Source of the DNA: Megasphaera vaginalis (ex Bordigoni et al. 2020)
GTDB lineage: Bacteria > Bacillota > Negativicutes > Veillonellales > Megasphaeraceae
Length of the DNA stretch: 64,000 nt
Assembly (NCBI RefSeq): GCF_900240295.1
Contig: NZ_OEQB01000006.1
Span: forward strand, 78,861 to 142,860
Direction: 5' to 3'
This document shows positions 25,344 through 34,600 of the stretch, in pieces (the first letter of the stretch is position 1; each line of letters opens with the position of its first letter). Under the pieces are notes generated by a model. That model did not search any database, was not told where the DNA came from, and saw only the letters and a list, made by a program, of their open reading frames with translations. Position numbers and translations under genes: made by a program.

Positions 25344-26792
25344 ATGTTTGGTCCCGTTTATAAAAGGAAAGAAGGGGAAATTCAACCGGGAATTAATTTA
25401 CATCTTTTTAAGTTGACGTTCCGGTTGCCTTTCATCCATTATCGTTTTGAATGGCCCGACTATGTACAGGGGCTATTACTGTGTGCCGTATGTCTCGGCA
25501 TCATCCCCGTGCTGCAGGAATATTTGGGCATGCCCTTTGAAGTGGCGATTACGATTGTTATCATGAACGGTTTTCTGTATTGTTGGCATGCTCACTTAGG
25601 TGACCCTGTCGTTCCCGGCTGGATTACTCCGGCTATCCCATTATTGCTCTTGTGGCTGCAATCGTTTCCGGCAGAAGGTGTGGAACGGATGCATGCACTG
25701 ATCGCGTTTGAAATGGAATTGGGGATTGTTACCTTCCTCTTGGGAGCTACAGGGCTGGCGAAACGTGTCGTCGATATGGTTCCAGATGCGCTGAAGGCAG
25801 GTATCCTGATCGGTGCCGGTATTGCTGCTGTCCGTTTGGTATTCAATACGGGAGGCAGCTTTGATAAGTATCCATGGACCATTGCTATTGCCGTCGGCTT
25901 TGCTTTCTATCTGTCCTTCAGTAATCATTTTAAGAAAATCATGAAGTCCAACAAAGCATTCCAGATCATTTCGGATTTGGGGTTATTACCGGCTATGTTG
26001 TTGGCTGTCCTCATTGCGCCGATCGTAGGAGAATTGCCTTGGCCGACGATCGAATGGGGGTTTACGCATCCGCAATTTTATGAAGTCTTTACGCAATGGA
26101 GTCCCTTTGCCGATCGCATAGGGTTCCCGGCCATGAGCTACTATGTCGCAGCTATTCCGTTGGTCGTTGCCGTTTATGTCGTTTTGTTCGGCGAGTTGAT
26201 CCAGGCCGACGCACTGATTGATGAAGCGCGTGAGTATCGCGACGGTGACGAAAATGTCCATTTCGACGCCAACAGGAACAATGTCATCGTCGGCGTCCGC
26301 AATACGCTGATGTCCCTTTTTGGCCCCGATATTTCCATGTGCGGACCGCTGTGGGCGGCAATGCAAGTCGTTATTTGCGAACGGTATAAACACGGACGTG
26401 ATGCGATGGACAGTCTGATTGGCGGTGTCGCTTCATTCCGTTTGGGAACGTTTACCGGTTATTGGTTATCTCCGATCGTAAGCTTCGTTAAACCGGTCTT
26501 GCCGATTGCCTTGGCACTGACTATGTTGATTCAGGGATATGTTGCTGTCCGTGTCGGCGTCTTGAGAGCCAAGACGTTCAATGATTTGGGCGTAGCCGGC
26601 GTTATAGGCGGCGTGCTGGTTTCGCGCGGCGCGGCCTATGCTTTGTGCGTAGGGATCATCTTATGCATTCTGGTATACGGCAAAAACCTGTTTAAGCGCC
26701 AGTTGAGCAAATACAATTTAAAGAGCGATCCGTTGTTCAATATATCGGCCAAGAAGGAATTGGAACAGGAAGAAGCAGCAGGTAATCGATAA
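25344..26792 (+). CDS. Predicted multi-helix permease of unknown substrate
   Basis: A 482-residue integral membrane protein with about 11-13 hydrophobic helices. The helix pattern with PDALKAGILIGAGIAAV resembles the NCS2/SulP (UraA-like) transporter fold, but I cannot place it in a named family with confidence. ATG 25344 is chosen since TGGAGGTGG lies before it. Its position between the CoA-transferase and a dehydrogenase in a 4-hydroxybutyrate operon suggests uptake of the fermented acid or export of its product; this is inference. Confidence 0.65.
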   Translation: MFGPVYKRKEGEIQPGINLHLFKLTFRLPFIHYRFEWPDYVQGLLLCAVCLGIIPVLQEYLGMPFEVAITIVIMNGFLYCWHAHLGDPVVPGWITPAIPLLLLWLQSFPAEGVERMHALIAFEMELGIVTFLLGATGLAKRVVDMVPDALKAGILIGAGIAAVRLVFNTGGSFDKYPWTIAIAVGFAFYLSFSNHFKKIMKSNKAFQIISDLGLLPAMLLAVLIAPIVGELPWPTIEWGFTHPQFYEVFTQWSPFADRIGFPAMSYYVAAIPLVVAVYVVLFGELIQADALIDEAREYRDGDENVHFDANRNNVIVGVRNTLMSLFGPDISMCGPLWAAMQVVICERYKHGRDAMDSLIGGVASFRLGTFTGYWLSPIVSFVKPVLPIALALTMLIQGYVAVRVGVLRAKTFNDLGVAGVIGGVLVSRGAAYALCVGIILCILVYGKNLFKRQLSKYNLKSDPLFNISAKKELEQEEAAGNR

Positions 26793-26816
26793 GGTTTTTT
26801 CCCGGAGGTCATAGGT

Positions 26817-27431
26817 ATGCAGTATTATGGTGATTTATTAAGAAAATTAACGAATTCAAATACGACAGAGATTTGTGAGTTTTTTGTGAAAAAATGTATG
26901 ATGAATGCGCGAAATCACGCTGCTAATGAAGGCATGAAACGCTTCTTTATGGTTTGTGCCGTATCGGCCAATGATGGGATCAAAGAATTGCTGGTCAAGA
27001 ATGACTTGACCTTCAGCGGCTATTGGGCGCATCGGCGATATTTCGCCAAGGTGAAAGATGCGGTGCCGGTTGTCGTCAAATCTTACCTATCCTGCTTGCT
27101 GTTGGTATTGGCGGCCCAGAAGGAATTGATCCGGGAGAAAACCGGATTGAGTGAAGCGGAGTTACTCCACTGGTGGTGTACGATTTTCAAGTATACTGAC
27201 GAAGATAAAGCTCATTTTGACAAGATAGTAAAAAAAGCGGGATTCGGTGAGGCCGGTGTGAAAAGTATTTTTTCCGAGTTAAATGAGATTTGTCATAGAC
27301 AATTAAACGGCGGTATGGAGGAAAATATCCCGTGTACTGAGGAAAATCGGGATTTCCTTTTATACCGGGTCGGGGAAGATGCTTATCGGCTGACCTTGCG
27401 TCTTCGGGAATGGCCTGGCTTGCAGTCTTGA
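26817..27431 (+). CDS. Protein of unknown function in the 4-hydroxybutyrate operon
   Basis: A 204-residue soluble, mostly helical protein, starting 24 bases after the permease gene with a GGAGGTC site. I recognise no domain. It has scattered Cys and His residues (for example FFVKKCMMNARNH, LLHWWCTIFKY and NEICHRQLN) but no clear metal motif and no signal peptide. Tight spacing puts it in the operon; a maturation or regulatory role is possible but unsupported. Confidence 0.6.
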   Translation: MQYYGDLLRKLTNSNTTEICEFFVKKCMMNARNHAANEGMKRFFMVCAVSANDGIKELLVKNDLTFSGYWAHRRYFAKVKDAVPVVVKSYLSCLLLVLAAQKELIREKTGLSEAELLHWWCTIFKYTDEDKAHFDKIVKKAGFGEAGVKSIFSELNEICHRQLNGGMEENIPCTEENRDFLLYRVGEDAYRLTLRLREWPGLQS

Positions 27432-27480
27432 CTGCGGAGGGGTAAGGCGGAACGGCTACGGATTCAGAAAAGAGGTTCAG

Positions 27481-28569
27481 ATGACAATAGGATTGAAGGG
27501 CCCCGGATTGTATGTCCAGGGCGAAGGGGAATTGGACAAGCTGGGCAAATATGTCAAGAAAATGGGAACGAAGTTCTTGCTCATTTGTTCGCCCAACAAT
27601 AAGAAAAGAGTCGGTTCTCGTATTGCCCGGTCGCTGCAGGAGGCGGGAAAAGAGCTCTCCTACTACGAGTTTGGCGGCGAGTGTTCAAAAGCGGCTATCG
27701 AAGCGGCGATGAACACAGCCGAAAGCGAAGGCTGTGATGCCGTTATCGGCGCCGGCGGCGGCAAGGCGATTGATACGGCAAAAGCGGTGGGCACGAACTT
27801 GGGCGGCATACCGGTCGTCATCGTTCCGACGATCGCTTCCAATGATTCTCCTTGCGCCGGCGTCGCTGTTATTTATAATGAAGAAGGCGCAGTGATCAAG
27901 GCGCTGATGATGAAACGCAATCCGGATATGGTTTTAGTCGATACCGGCGTCATTGCTGCAGCGCCGAAAAAGTATCTGGTTTCAGGAATGGGGGATGCGT
28001 TATCCACTTACTTTGAAGCCCGTGCCTGTTACCGCAGCGGCGCGAAAACGATGGCTCGCGGTACCTGTTCCATGACGGCGCTGACATTGGCGGAACTGTG
28101 TTATCAGACGTTATTGAAATATTCAGAAGAAACTTTGGCGGCAGTGGAACGTCATCAGGTTACAAACGCGTTGGAAGCGGTCGTTGAAGCTTGCGTGTAT
28201 TTGAGCGGCGTCGGCTTTGAATGCGGCGGTTTAGCGGCTGCCCATGCCATTAATGACAGCTTGGTTTTCATGCCCCAAACGCATGCCAGTTCACATGGCG
28301 AAAAAGTAGCCTTCGGTTTGTTGGTGCAACTGCAATTGGAAAAAGCTCCGCAAGAGGAGTGGGATACTGTATTGCAATACATCCGTAAAGTAGGACTTCC
28401 AGCGTCTTTCGCCGATTTGGGCGTGTCTTCCGTCAGCGAGACGGAACTTAGACAGGTGGCTGAAGCAGCTTGTGCGCCTGCTCAATTTACTAAAAATGTC
28501 CGCCCGGACATTACGGCTGAAGAGGTGTATGAAGCACTGGTCAATGCCGACGCAGCCGGAAAGGGATAG
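27481..28569 (+). CDS. Glycerol dehydrogenase-family NAD-dependent oxidoreductase
   Basis: A 362-residue member of the GldA branch of metal-dependent alcohol dehydrogenases. GAGGGKAIDTAKAVG is the NAD-binding loop; the zinc ligands are Asp in VSGMGDALSTYFEA, His in GLAAAHAIND and His in THASSHGEKVAFG. Length is right for GldA (about 365). In this operon it may oxidise or reduce a hydroxy acid or diol rather than glycerol; the sequence does not settle it. It is 49 bases after the unknown gene with AGAGGTTCAG upstream. Confidence 0.8.
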   Translation: MTIGLKGPGLYVQGEGELDKLGKYVKKMGTKFLLICSPNNKKRVGSRIARSLQEAGKELSYYEFGGECSKAAIEAAMNTAESEGCDAVIGAGGGKAIDTAKAVGTNLGGIPVVIVPTIASNDSPCAGVAVIYNEEGAVIKALMMKRNPDMVLVDTGVIAAAPKKYLVSGMGDALSTYFEARACYRSGAKTMARGTCSMTALTLAELCYQTLLKYSEETLAAVERHQVTNALEAVVEACVYLSGVGFECGGLAAAHAINDSLVFMPQTHASSHGEKVAFGLLVQLQLEKAPQEEWDTVLQYIRKVGLPASFADLGVSSVSETELRQVAEAACAPAQFTKNVRPDITAEEVYEALVNADAAGKG

Positions 28570-28572
28570 GAT

Positions 28573-28620
28573 GAACACAGCACCTGCTGTAGGCTATTGA
28601 TTGCAGCAGGGCCCGTGTTC
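28573..28620 (+). repeat. Imperfect stem-loop after the GldA-family gene
   Basis: GAACACAGCACCTGCTG pairs imperfectly with CAGCAGGGCCCGTGTTC around a 14-base loop. No T run follows. Confidence 0.5.
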
Positions 28621-28655
28621 CGACAGGATCCTTTTCAACATAGGGGGGAACGTGT

Positions 28656-29000
28656 ATGTTCACGTTAACAGATAAGGCAAGAGCGTATGTAACAAAACGG
28701 CATGCGGATATTATCATAACGCATTCCTTTGAGCCTGCCGGCGGTGGATGTTCCTGTGTCGGCGATCGTATTTGGGGTAGCTATATTCCTCAAATTACAT
28801 TGGGTGAAGTGAAAAATGAGGCAAACTATCAGTGTGAAATTGTTGACGGCGTCCGTATTTGGTATACGGACAAGCTGACTGTCAAACAAGGGTATGATTC
28901 CATTCGAATTATTCTGCGTTCCGTCATCGTCAACTCCTGGTTGGAATTGGAAGGAGCACAGGGAATTTCTGTTACACCCGATAAGGGTACGTTGGATTAG
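28656..29000 (+). CDS. Small HesB-like / CC motif protein of unknown function
   Basis: A 114-residue protein with a conserved-looking EPAGGGCSCVGDRIWGSYIP segment near residue 30, resembling the small HesB-like family in which a Cys-Cys or Cys-selenocysteine pair occurs. Here the pair is CSC, with no in-frame TGA. A good GGGGGGAA precedes the ATG. It is the last gene before a strong terminator and may belong to the 4-hydroxybutyrate operon. The role is unknown; thiol or Fe-S chemistry is a guess. Confidence 0.55.
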   Translation: MFTLTDKARAYVTKRHADIIITHSFEPAGGGCSCVGDRIWGSYIPQITLGEVKNEANYQCEIVDGVRIWYTDKLTVKQGYDSIRIILRSVIVNSWLELEGAQGISVTPDKGTLD

Positions 29001-29036
29001 CGGTTTGCCCATAAATTAAGTCTAAGGTAGTGGTTG

Positions 29037-29068
29037 GCGCTGTTCCCTTATATGGGGACAGCGCTTTT
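29037..29068 (+). terminator. Terminator ending the 4-hydroxybutyrate operon
   Basis: GCGCTGTTCCC pairs with GGGGACAGCGC (one mismatch) followed by TTTT. Confidence 0.85.
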
Positions 29069-29125
29069 ACATGCGTTTATGGTATTGAGTCGCAGTTATC
29101 TATGCCTTCTCTTCTGCGTAAAATG

Positions 29126-29150
29126 TGGTATAATAATCATAATTATGATT
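29126..29150 (+). promoter_or_regulatory. Extended -10 promoter with adjoining 16-bp palindrome
   Basis: TGGTATAAT (29126-29134) is an extended -10 element. Immediately after it comes a perfect palindrome, AATCATAATTATGATT (29135-29150), covering the expected transcription start. A repressor bound here would block initiation of the carboxyltransferase gene. The regulator is unknown. Confidence 0.6.
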
Positions 29151-29203
29151 TAAGACCATATACTAATAGTTGGTTGTATGCTAGGCATATTGGAGGATTT
29201 TGA

Positions 29204-30571
29204 ATGGCAAGAGTTAAGATCACGGAGACGGTCCTGCGCGACGGTCACCAATCAATCGCCGCAACACGCATGCGGATACAACAGATGCTGCCCGTTCTGG
29301 AGGCCATGGATGAAGTCGGTTACAATGCGTTGGAATGCTGGGGCGGCGCGACTTTTGATACGTGCATGCGTTTTCTTGGCGAAGATCCCTGGGAACGATT
29401 GCGGACGTTGAAAAAGTATGTAAAAAAGACGCCGCTGCAAATGCTTTTTCGGGGACAGAACGTGCTCGGATATCGTCATTATGCCGATGATCTGGTGTAC
29501 GAGTTCGTCAATCGCGCCGTTGATAACGGGATCGACATTATCCGTGTTTTTGATGCCCTTAACGATCCGCGCAATATGGAAGCGGCGATTCGTGCGGCTA
29601 ACGATACCAAGGCGGTACACGTACAGGGTGCCATGGTCTATACGATCAGTCCGATCCACACGATGGAGATGTTTACGAATGTGGCGATCGAATTGCAGGA
29701 AATGGGCGTCGATTCTCTTTGCATCAAGGACATGTCCGGACTCCTGTCGCCGTATGATGCGTATAACCTCGTGCGCATGTTGAAAAAAAATCTTCACGTT
29801 CCGATTGAATTGCATACGCATTGTACCTGCGGTTTTGGTGAAATGACGTACATGAAGGCTATTGAAGCCGGCGTGGATATTATCGACACGGCGTTGTCGC
29901 CCTTTGGCGAGGTGACCAGTCAGCCTGCAACGGAATCGATGGTCATGGCGTTGCAGAACAGCATTTATGATACCGGTATTGATACGGAACGGCTCTGGCC
30001 TTTGGCGGACCACTTCAAAACGGTGCGTAAGGAATTGGCTGATGAATTTAAGCTGACCATGCCGAGCCAGATTAATCCGGCTGTCCGCAAATACCAGATT
30101 CCGGGAGGCATGTTGACGAATTTATACAATCAATTAAAGGATCAGGGGCAGGAAGATCGTTTTGATGAGGTGCTGGCAGAAATGCCAAATGTGCGCCGCG
30201 ATCTCGGGTATCCGCCGCTGGTTACGCCGACCAGCCAGATTACCGGTTCGGCGGCGGCGTTGAACGTCCTGTTCGGCCGTTATAAAATGATCACGAACGA
30301 AGTTCGTGATATTGTGCGCGGTAAATACGGCCGTGTACCCGGGACGATTACCGACGAGTTCCGCAAACTCTGCATCGGTGACGAGCCGGTAATCGACTAC
30401 CGGCCTGCCGATGATTTGGAACCGGAATTAGATAAAGCAAGGCAGGCTTTGGCGGCAGAGGGATTTTCCGACGCTTCGCCGGAAGACGTTTTAAGTTTCG
30501 CTTTATTCCCAGAAGTCGCGCTGCCGTTTTTCAAGGAGCGCCGGCAGAAGCTGGCGGCAGATAACGGATAG
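29204..30571 (+). CDS. Carboxyltransferase subunit (oxaloacetate decarboxylase alpha / pyruvate carboxylase B type)
   Basis: A 455-residue protein with the carboxyltransferase domain of biotin enzymes: ETVLRDGHQSIAATRMR at the start, the metal and Lys site in SLCIKDMSGLL, and HTHCTCGFGEMTYMKAIEAG. It ends without a C-terminal biotinyl domain (no MKM), so biotin must be on a separate carrier. It may act in oxaloacetate decarboxylase, methylmalonyl-CoA transcarboxylase or two-subunit pyruvate carboxylase; no partner is near. The start ATG 29204 has TTGGAGGA upstream. Confidence 0.85.
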   Translation: MARVKITETVLRDGHQSIAATRMRIQQMLPVLEAMDEVGYNALECWGGATFDTCMRFLGEDPWERLRTLKKYVKKTPLQMLFRGQNVLGYRHYADDLVYEFVNRAVDNGIDIIRVFDALNDPRNMEAAIRAANDTKAVHVQGAMVYTISPIHTMEMFTNVAIELQEMGVDSLCIKDMSGLLSPYDAYNLVRMLKKNLHVPIELHTHCTCGFGEMTYMKAIEAGVDIIDTALSPFGEVTSQPATESMVMALQNSIYDTGIDTERLWPLADHFKTVRKELADEFKLTMPSQINPAVRKYQIPGGMLTNLYNQLKDQGQEDRFDEVLAEMPNVRRDLGYPPLVTPTSQITGSAAALNVLFGRYKMITNEVRDIVRGKYGRVPGTITDEFRKLCIGDEPVIDYRPADDLEPELDKARQALAAEGFSDASPEDVLSFALFPEVALPFFKERRQKLAADNG

Positions 30572-30584
30572 CGGGATGGCTGAG

Positions 30585-30624
30585 AGAGACTGTATTTTGG
30601 TAAGAAAATGCAGTCTCTTTTTTT
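30585..30624 (+). terminator. Terminator after the carboxyltransferase gene
   Basis: AGAGACTGTATTTT pairs with AAAATGCAGTCTCT, followed by seven T's. Confidence 0.9.
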
Positions 30625-30719
30625 GATGAAGCGGCGGAGCCGGCGGAAAAGTCACGGAATGTTTGTATTGACAACGCATATTTGATACGATAACGATATA
30701 CTGTATTGCAGGAGGCGTG

Positions 30720-31112
30720 ATGGCAATGACAAAGGAAGAATTGGCTTTGGCGTATAAACATCAGGGGAATAATTGCTGCCAGTCCGTATTGTTGGCTTTT
30801 AAAGAGAAAACGGGATTGTCCGAGACGATTTTACAGCGACTCGGGTCCGGCTTCGGCGGCGGTATGGCGACGACGGAAGAAACGTGCGGCGCTCTTTGCG
30901 GCGCCGTGATGGTGGCGGGATTGGCGGCGACGGATAAACGTACGGCGAGGAAACGGGCACAGCAATTGCAGCGACGGTTTAAGGCCTTGTCCGGTGCGAC
31001 GGTTTGCCGTGTCTTAAAAGGTATTGACAGCGGCCAACCGCTTTGCTCCTGCGAGGAATGTGTACGGTACGGCGTGCGTATCGTTGAAGAATTGGATGAT
31101 ACGCCGCAATAA
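30720..31112 (+). CDS. C_GCAxxG_C_C family redox protein
   Basis: A roughly 130-residue protein with the family pattern: Cys pair in NNCCQSVLLAF, ETCGALCGAVMVAG, a later Cys in ATVCRVLKGI and CSCEECVRYGVRIVEEL at the end. The Cys set probably binds an Fe-S cluster or another redox centre; members are common in anaerobes and often sit near oxidoreductases. GGAGG at 30711-30715 precedes ATG 30720 and ATG 30726, either of which may be used. It is a separate unit between a terminator and the convergent tRNA. Confidence 0.8.
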   Translation: MAMTKEELALAYKHQGNNCCQSVLLAFKEKTGLSETILQRLGSGFGGGMATTEETCGALCGAVMVAGLAATDKRTARKRAQQLQRRFKALSGATVCRVLKGIDSGQPLCSCEECVRYGVRIVEELDDTPQ

Positions 31113-31217
31113 GGTGGAGTTCCTGTTTCGACGAAGGAAGGACATGAGGTCGCGTACGGACAGGTCGTTCTCCCCGTTCCGCTTGCGTCCGACGCTGTTT
31201 CAGCATCTATTCCAAAC

Positions 31218-31254
31218 AAAAAAAATACGCCTCCGGCATTGCTGCCGATGGCGT
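31218..31254 (-). terminator. Terminator of the tRNA-Pro unit
   Basis: Read on the minus strand, ACGCC-GGCA pairs with TGCC-GGCGT around a small loop, then ATTTTTTTTG follows just after the encoded CCA. Confidence 0.8.
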
Positions 31255-31260
31255 AATTAC

Positions 31261-31337
31261 TGGTCGGAACGGCGAGATTTGAACTCGCGACCTCTTCCAC
31301 CCCAAGGAAGCGCGCTACCAAGCTGCGCCACGTCCCG
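31261..31337 (-). tRNA. tRNA-Pro (anticodon GGG)
   Basis: The minus strand folds as a 77-base cloverleaf: acceptor CGGGACG with CGTTCCG, D loop AGCTTGGTAGCGC, anticodon stem CTTCC/GGAAG with loop TTGGGGT (anticodon GGG), T arm GCGAGTTCAAATCTCGC and encoded CCA. It reads CCC and, less well, CCU codons. Confidence 0.93.
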
Positions 31338-31348
31338 TTAACGTTATC

Positions 31349-31377
31349 ATTTTACTTGATTTACTAGGTCTTGTCAA
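31349..31377 (-). promoter_or_regulatory. Promoter of tRNA-Pro
   Basis: Minus-strand TTGACA (31372-31377) and TAAAAT (31349-31354) are 17 bases apart, with the tRNA 5' end 12 bases beyond. Confidence 0.8.
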
Positions 31378-31665
31378 GTAGAAGCCCTTCGTTCCCGCCG
31401 TATTTTCCGCGATAACCGGGGAAGACCGTAAGGTGACGATACGCTCGAGGATCGGACCGACTTGGGGCGTGTGCCGGAACGTTGTCGATGGAGAATTTTC
31501 CTGTCAGCATACGTTCCTTTACATATCGTTTGTGATGCCGCTGCGCCGGTATCATGCGCACAGCCGGCGGAGAAAAAGCCGCGGCAGTGGCGTATGCGTT
31601 ACCGTGTTTTACAGGACGGGAAAAGAAAGGCTGCAGGCAGTATTTTTTGTTGAAGGAGCAAGCAG
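31378..31665. other. Unassigned stretch before dnaE
   Basis: This GC-rich stretch between the tRNA promoter and dnaE has short open frames on both strands (for example plus 31433-31669) with no good ribosome binding site and no family resemblance that I can see. It should contain the dnaE promoter, but I find no convincing -35/-10 pair. It may be decayed coding sequence. Confidence 0.4.
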
Positions 31666-34600
31666 ATGAGACGGTTTGTACATTTACATAACCATACACA
31701 ATACAGTCTTTTTGACGGCTTGACGCGCATTCCGGAAATGGTAGCCAAGGCCAAGGAACTGGAGATGCCGGCCGTAGCGATTACGGATCATGGCAACATG
31801 TACGGCGTCATTTCGTTGTACAAGGAAGCGAAGGCGCAGGGCATCAAGCCGCTTTTAGGCTGTGAAGTGTATATGACGCGCGGCAGTCGCTTTGAGCAGA
31901 AGGGAAAGGAACGGCTCTGCCACCTGATCTTGCTGGCCAAGACGAAAGAAGGCTACCAAAATCTTGTCAAGATCGTATCGAAGGGCTTTGTTGACGGGGA
32001 AAACAGCTATCATCGTCCTCGTGTGGACTATGATTTGCTGGAGCAGCACCATACGGGGCTTTTGGCGCTGAGCGCCTGCATTGAAGGGCAGATACAGCAG
32101 GAGATCCTCAATCATAACGAAGCCGGTGCCAGACGGGTGTTGGAACGGATGATCGCCATCTTCGGCAAAGATGATTTTTACTTGGAAGTCCAGAATCATG
32201 GCCTGCCTGAAGAGGCGACGGTTCGCAGCGTTTTCCGAAATTGGTCGGAGGAATACGGTGTGAAACTGGTGGCGACCAATGATTTTCACTACCTGAACAA
32301 GGAAGATGCAGCGGCGCAGGAAGTAAAACTTTGTATTTCTACGGCCAGCACGTTGGATGATCCGAATCATTTCCGCTTTGCCAATCAGGAGTTTTACATG
32401 AAAAGCGGCGATGAAATGGAACGGCTTTTTCCGGATTTGCCGGAAGCGTTGGATACGACTTTGGAGATTGCCGAAAAATGCAATGTCGAAATTAATTTTG
32501 ACGAACGGCACCTGCCGCAGTTTCCCGTACCTCAAGGCGAGACGGATGAGACGTATTTGCGCAAGCTTTGCGAAGCGGCGCTGCCGGTCAGGTACAAGCC
32601 GGTTACGGCTGCAGTGCGTCAACGTCTTGATTATGAGTTGGGCGTTATCAGTGATATGGGATTTCCGTCATATTTTCTCATTGTCTGGGATTATGTCAAA
32701 TATGCCCGGGATCACGCTATTCCCGTCGGACCCGGTCGCGGTTCGGCAGCCGGTTCCGTCGTCGCCTATTTGCTGGGGATCACAGGACTCGATCCGCTGC
32801 AATATGATCTTCTCTTCGAACGCTTTCTCAATCCGGAACGGGTGACCATGCCTGATATCGATATGGATTTCTGTTATGAAAACCGCAGTCGGATTATTGA
32901 TTATGTGACGCGAAAATACGGCAAAGATCATGTGGCGCAGATCATCACCTTCGGTACGTTGGCGGCTCGGGCGGTTCTGCGGGATGTCGGCAGAGTCCTG
33001 AATATTCCCCTCAGTGAGGTCAACCGTATTATGAAAATGGTACCGAACGAGCTGGGAATCACATTGGACAAGGCGTTGAAAATCAGCAGGGAATTTCGGA
33101 ATGAATACGAAACGAAGCCGGAAGTACAGCGCCTCGTCAATTTCGGCAAAGCGCTGGAAGGACTTGTGCGGCATTCTTCGACTCATGCCGCTGGTGTCGT
33201 GATTTCGGCGGCGCCTGTCGATGATTATGTGCCGATGCAGTATTCGAAAGAAGGCTATTTGACGACGCAGTACGATAAAGATATCATCGAGGAACTGGGC
33301 CTGTTGAAGATGGACTTTCTCGGTTTGCGGACGTTGACCGTTATCGGTGATACGGTCAAGCTCATCAAGCAGAGCCGTCATGTGGACTTGGATATCGACG
33401 CCCTTCCCCTTGATGATCAGGCAACGTGCGCCTTATTGACGGAAGGCGATACGGCCGGCGTCTTTCAAATGGAATCGACGGGAATTACCAATTTGGTAAA
33501 AGACCTGGCGCCGCAGCATTTTGAAGATATGATCCCGCTGGTGGCGCTCTATCGCCCGGGGCCGTTGGGCAGCGGCATGGTCGACGATTTTATCAAAGGC
33601 AGTCATGGAGAAAAAACGGTTACTTACCTGCACCCCCTTCTGGAACCGATTCTGCGTGATACGTACGGCGTCATCCTTTATCAGGAACAGGTCATGCAAA
33701 TCGCTTCGGTTATGGGCGGCTTCAGTCTGGGGCAGGCCGACCTGCTGCGGCGGGCCATGGGCAAGAAGAAAGAGTATATTCTGAAGGCCCAGCGCGAAGC
33801 CTTTCTGGCGGGGACTGAAACCAAGGGGATTGATCAGGAGATTGCCAACAAGGTGTTCGATCTGATGATTTATTTCGCCGGTTACGGTTTCAATAAATCG
33901 CATTCCGCCGCCTATGCCTACGTAGCCTGGCAGACAGCGTATTTAAAGGCGCACTATCGGCCGGAGTTCATGGCGGCTACGATGACGAGCATGATCAATG
34001 ACGTCAGCAAGATCAGCTACTACGTTGCCGAATGTCGCCGTCACGGCGTGGCGGTCCTGTCACCGGACGTTAATGCCAGTATGGCCATGTTTTCCGTCCA
34101 GGACGGAAATATCCGTTTCGGCTTGGCCGGTGTCAAGAGCGTCGGCGAACATGCGATCCAAACGATTATTGAAACGCGGACGAAAGGAGGCGCCTTCACG
34201 TCGCTCAGCGATTTTTGCAGCCGTGTCGACGCCCATGTCGTCAATCACCGGGCCATTGAGAGTTTGATCAAGTGCGGCGCCATGGATTCGTTCGGCAAAA
34301 AGCGGTCGCAGCTGATGGCCGTCATCGATCAGGCCATGTCGCTCGGCGCCATTTGCCAGAAGGATACGGCTTCGGGACAAATGGGACTCTTTGATACCGA
34401 TGAGGTGGCGGCCGTAACGGAACTGGAATATCCTGATATCGATGAGTATCCGATGGACATGCGCCTGGCCATGGAAAAAGAATATGACGGCTTTTATTTC
34501 AGCGGTCACCCGTTGAATGCGTATGAAAAGGAAATGAAGGCGGTTACGCCGTTGGCCGCATTATATGCGGAAGACGGAGAGACTTATGACGGCAAGTCGA

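Noticed and set aside
28656..29000. Selenoprotein reading of the small CSC protein
   Set aside because: There is no in-frame TGA and no SECIS-like hairpin next to the motif.
31433..31669. Open frame of 78 codons before dnaE
   Set aside because: No ribosome binding site, no family resemblance, and it overlaps the dnaE start; it fits chance openness in GC-rich DNA.
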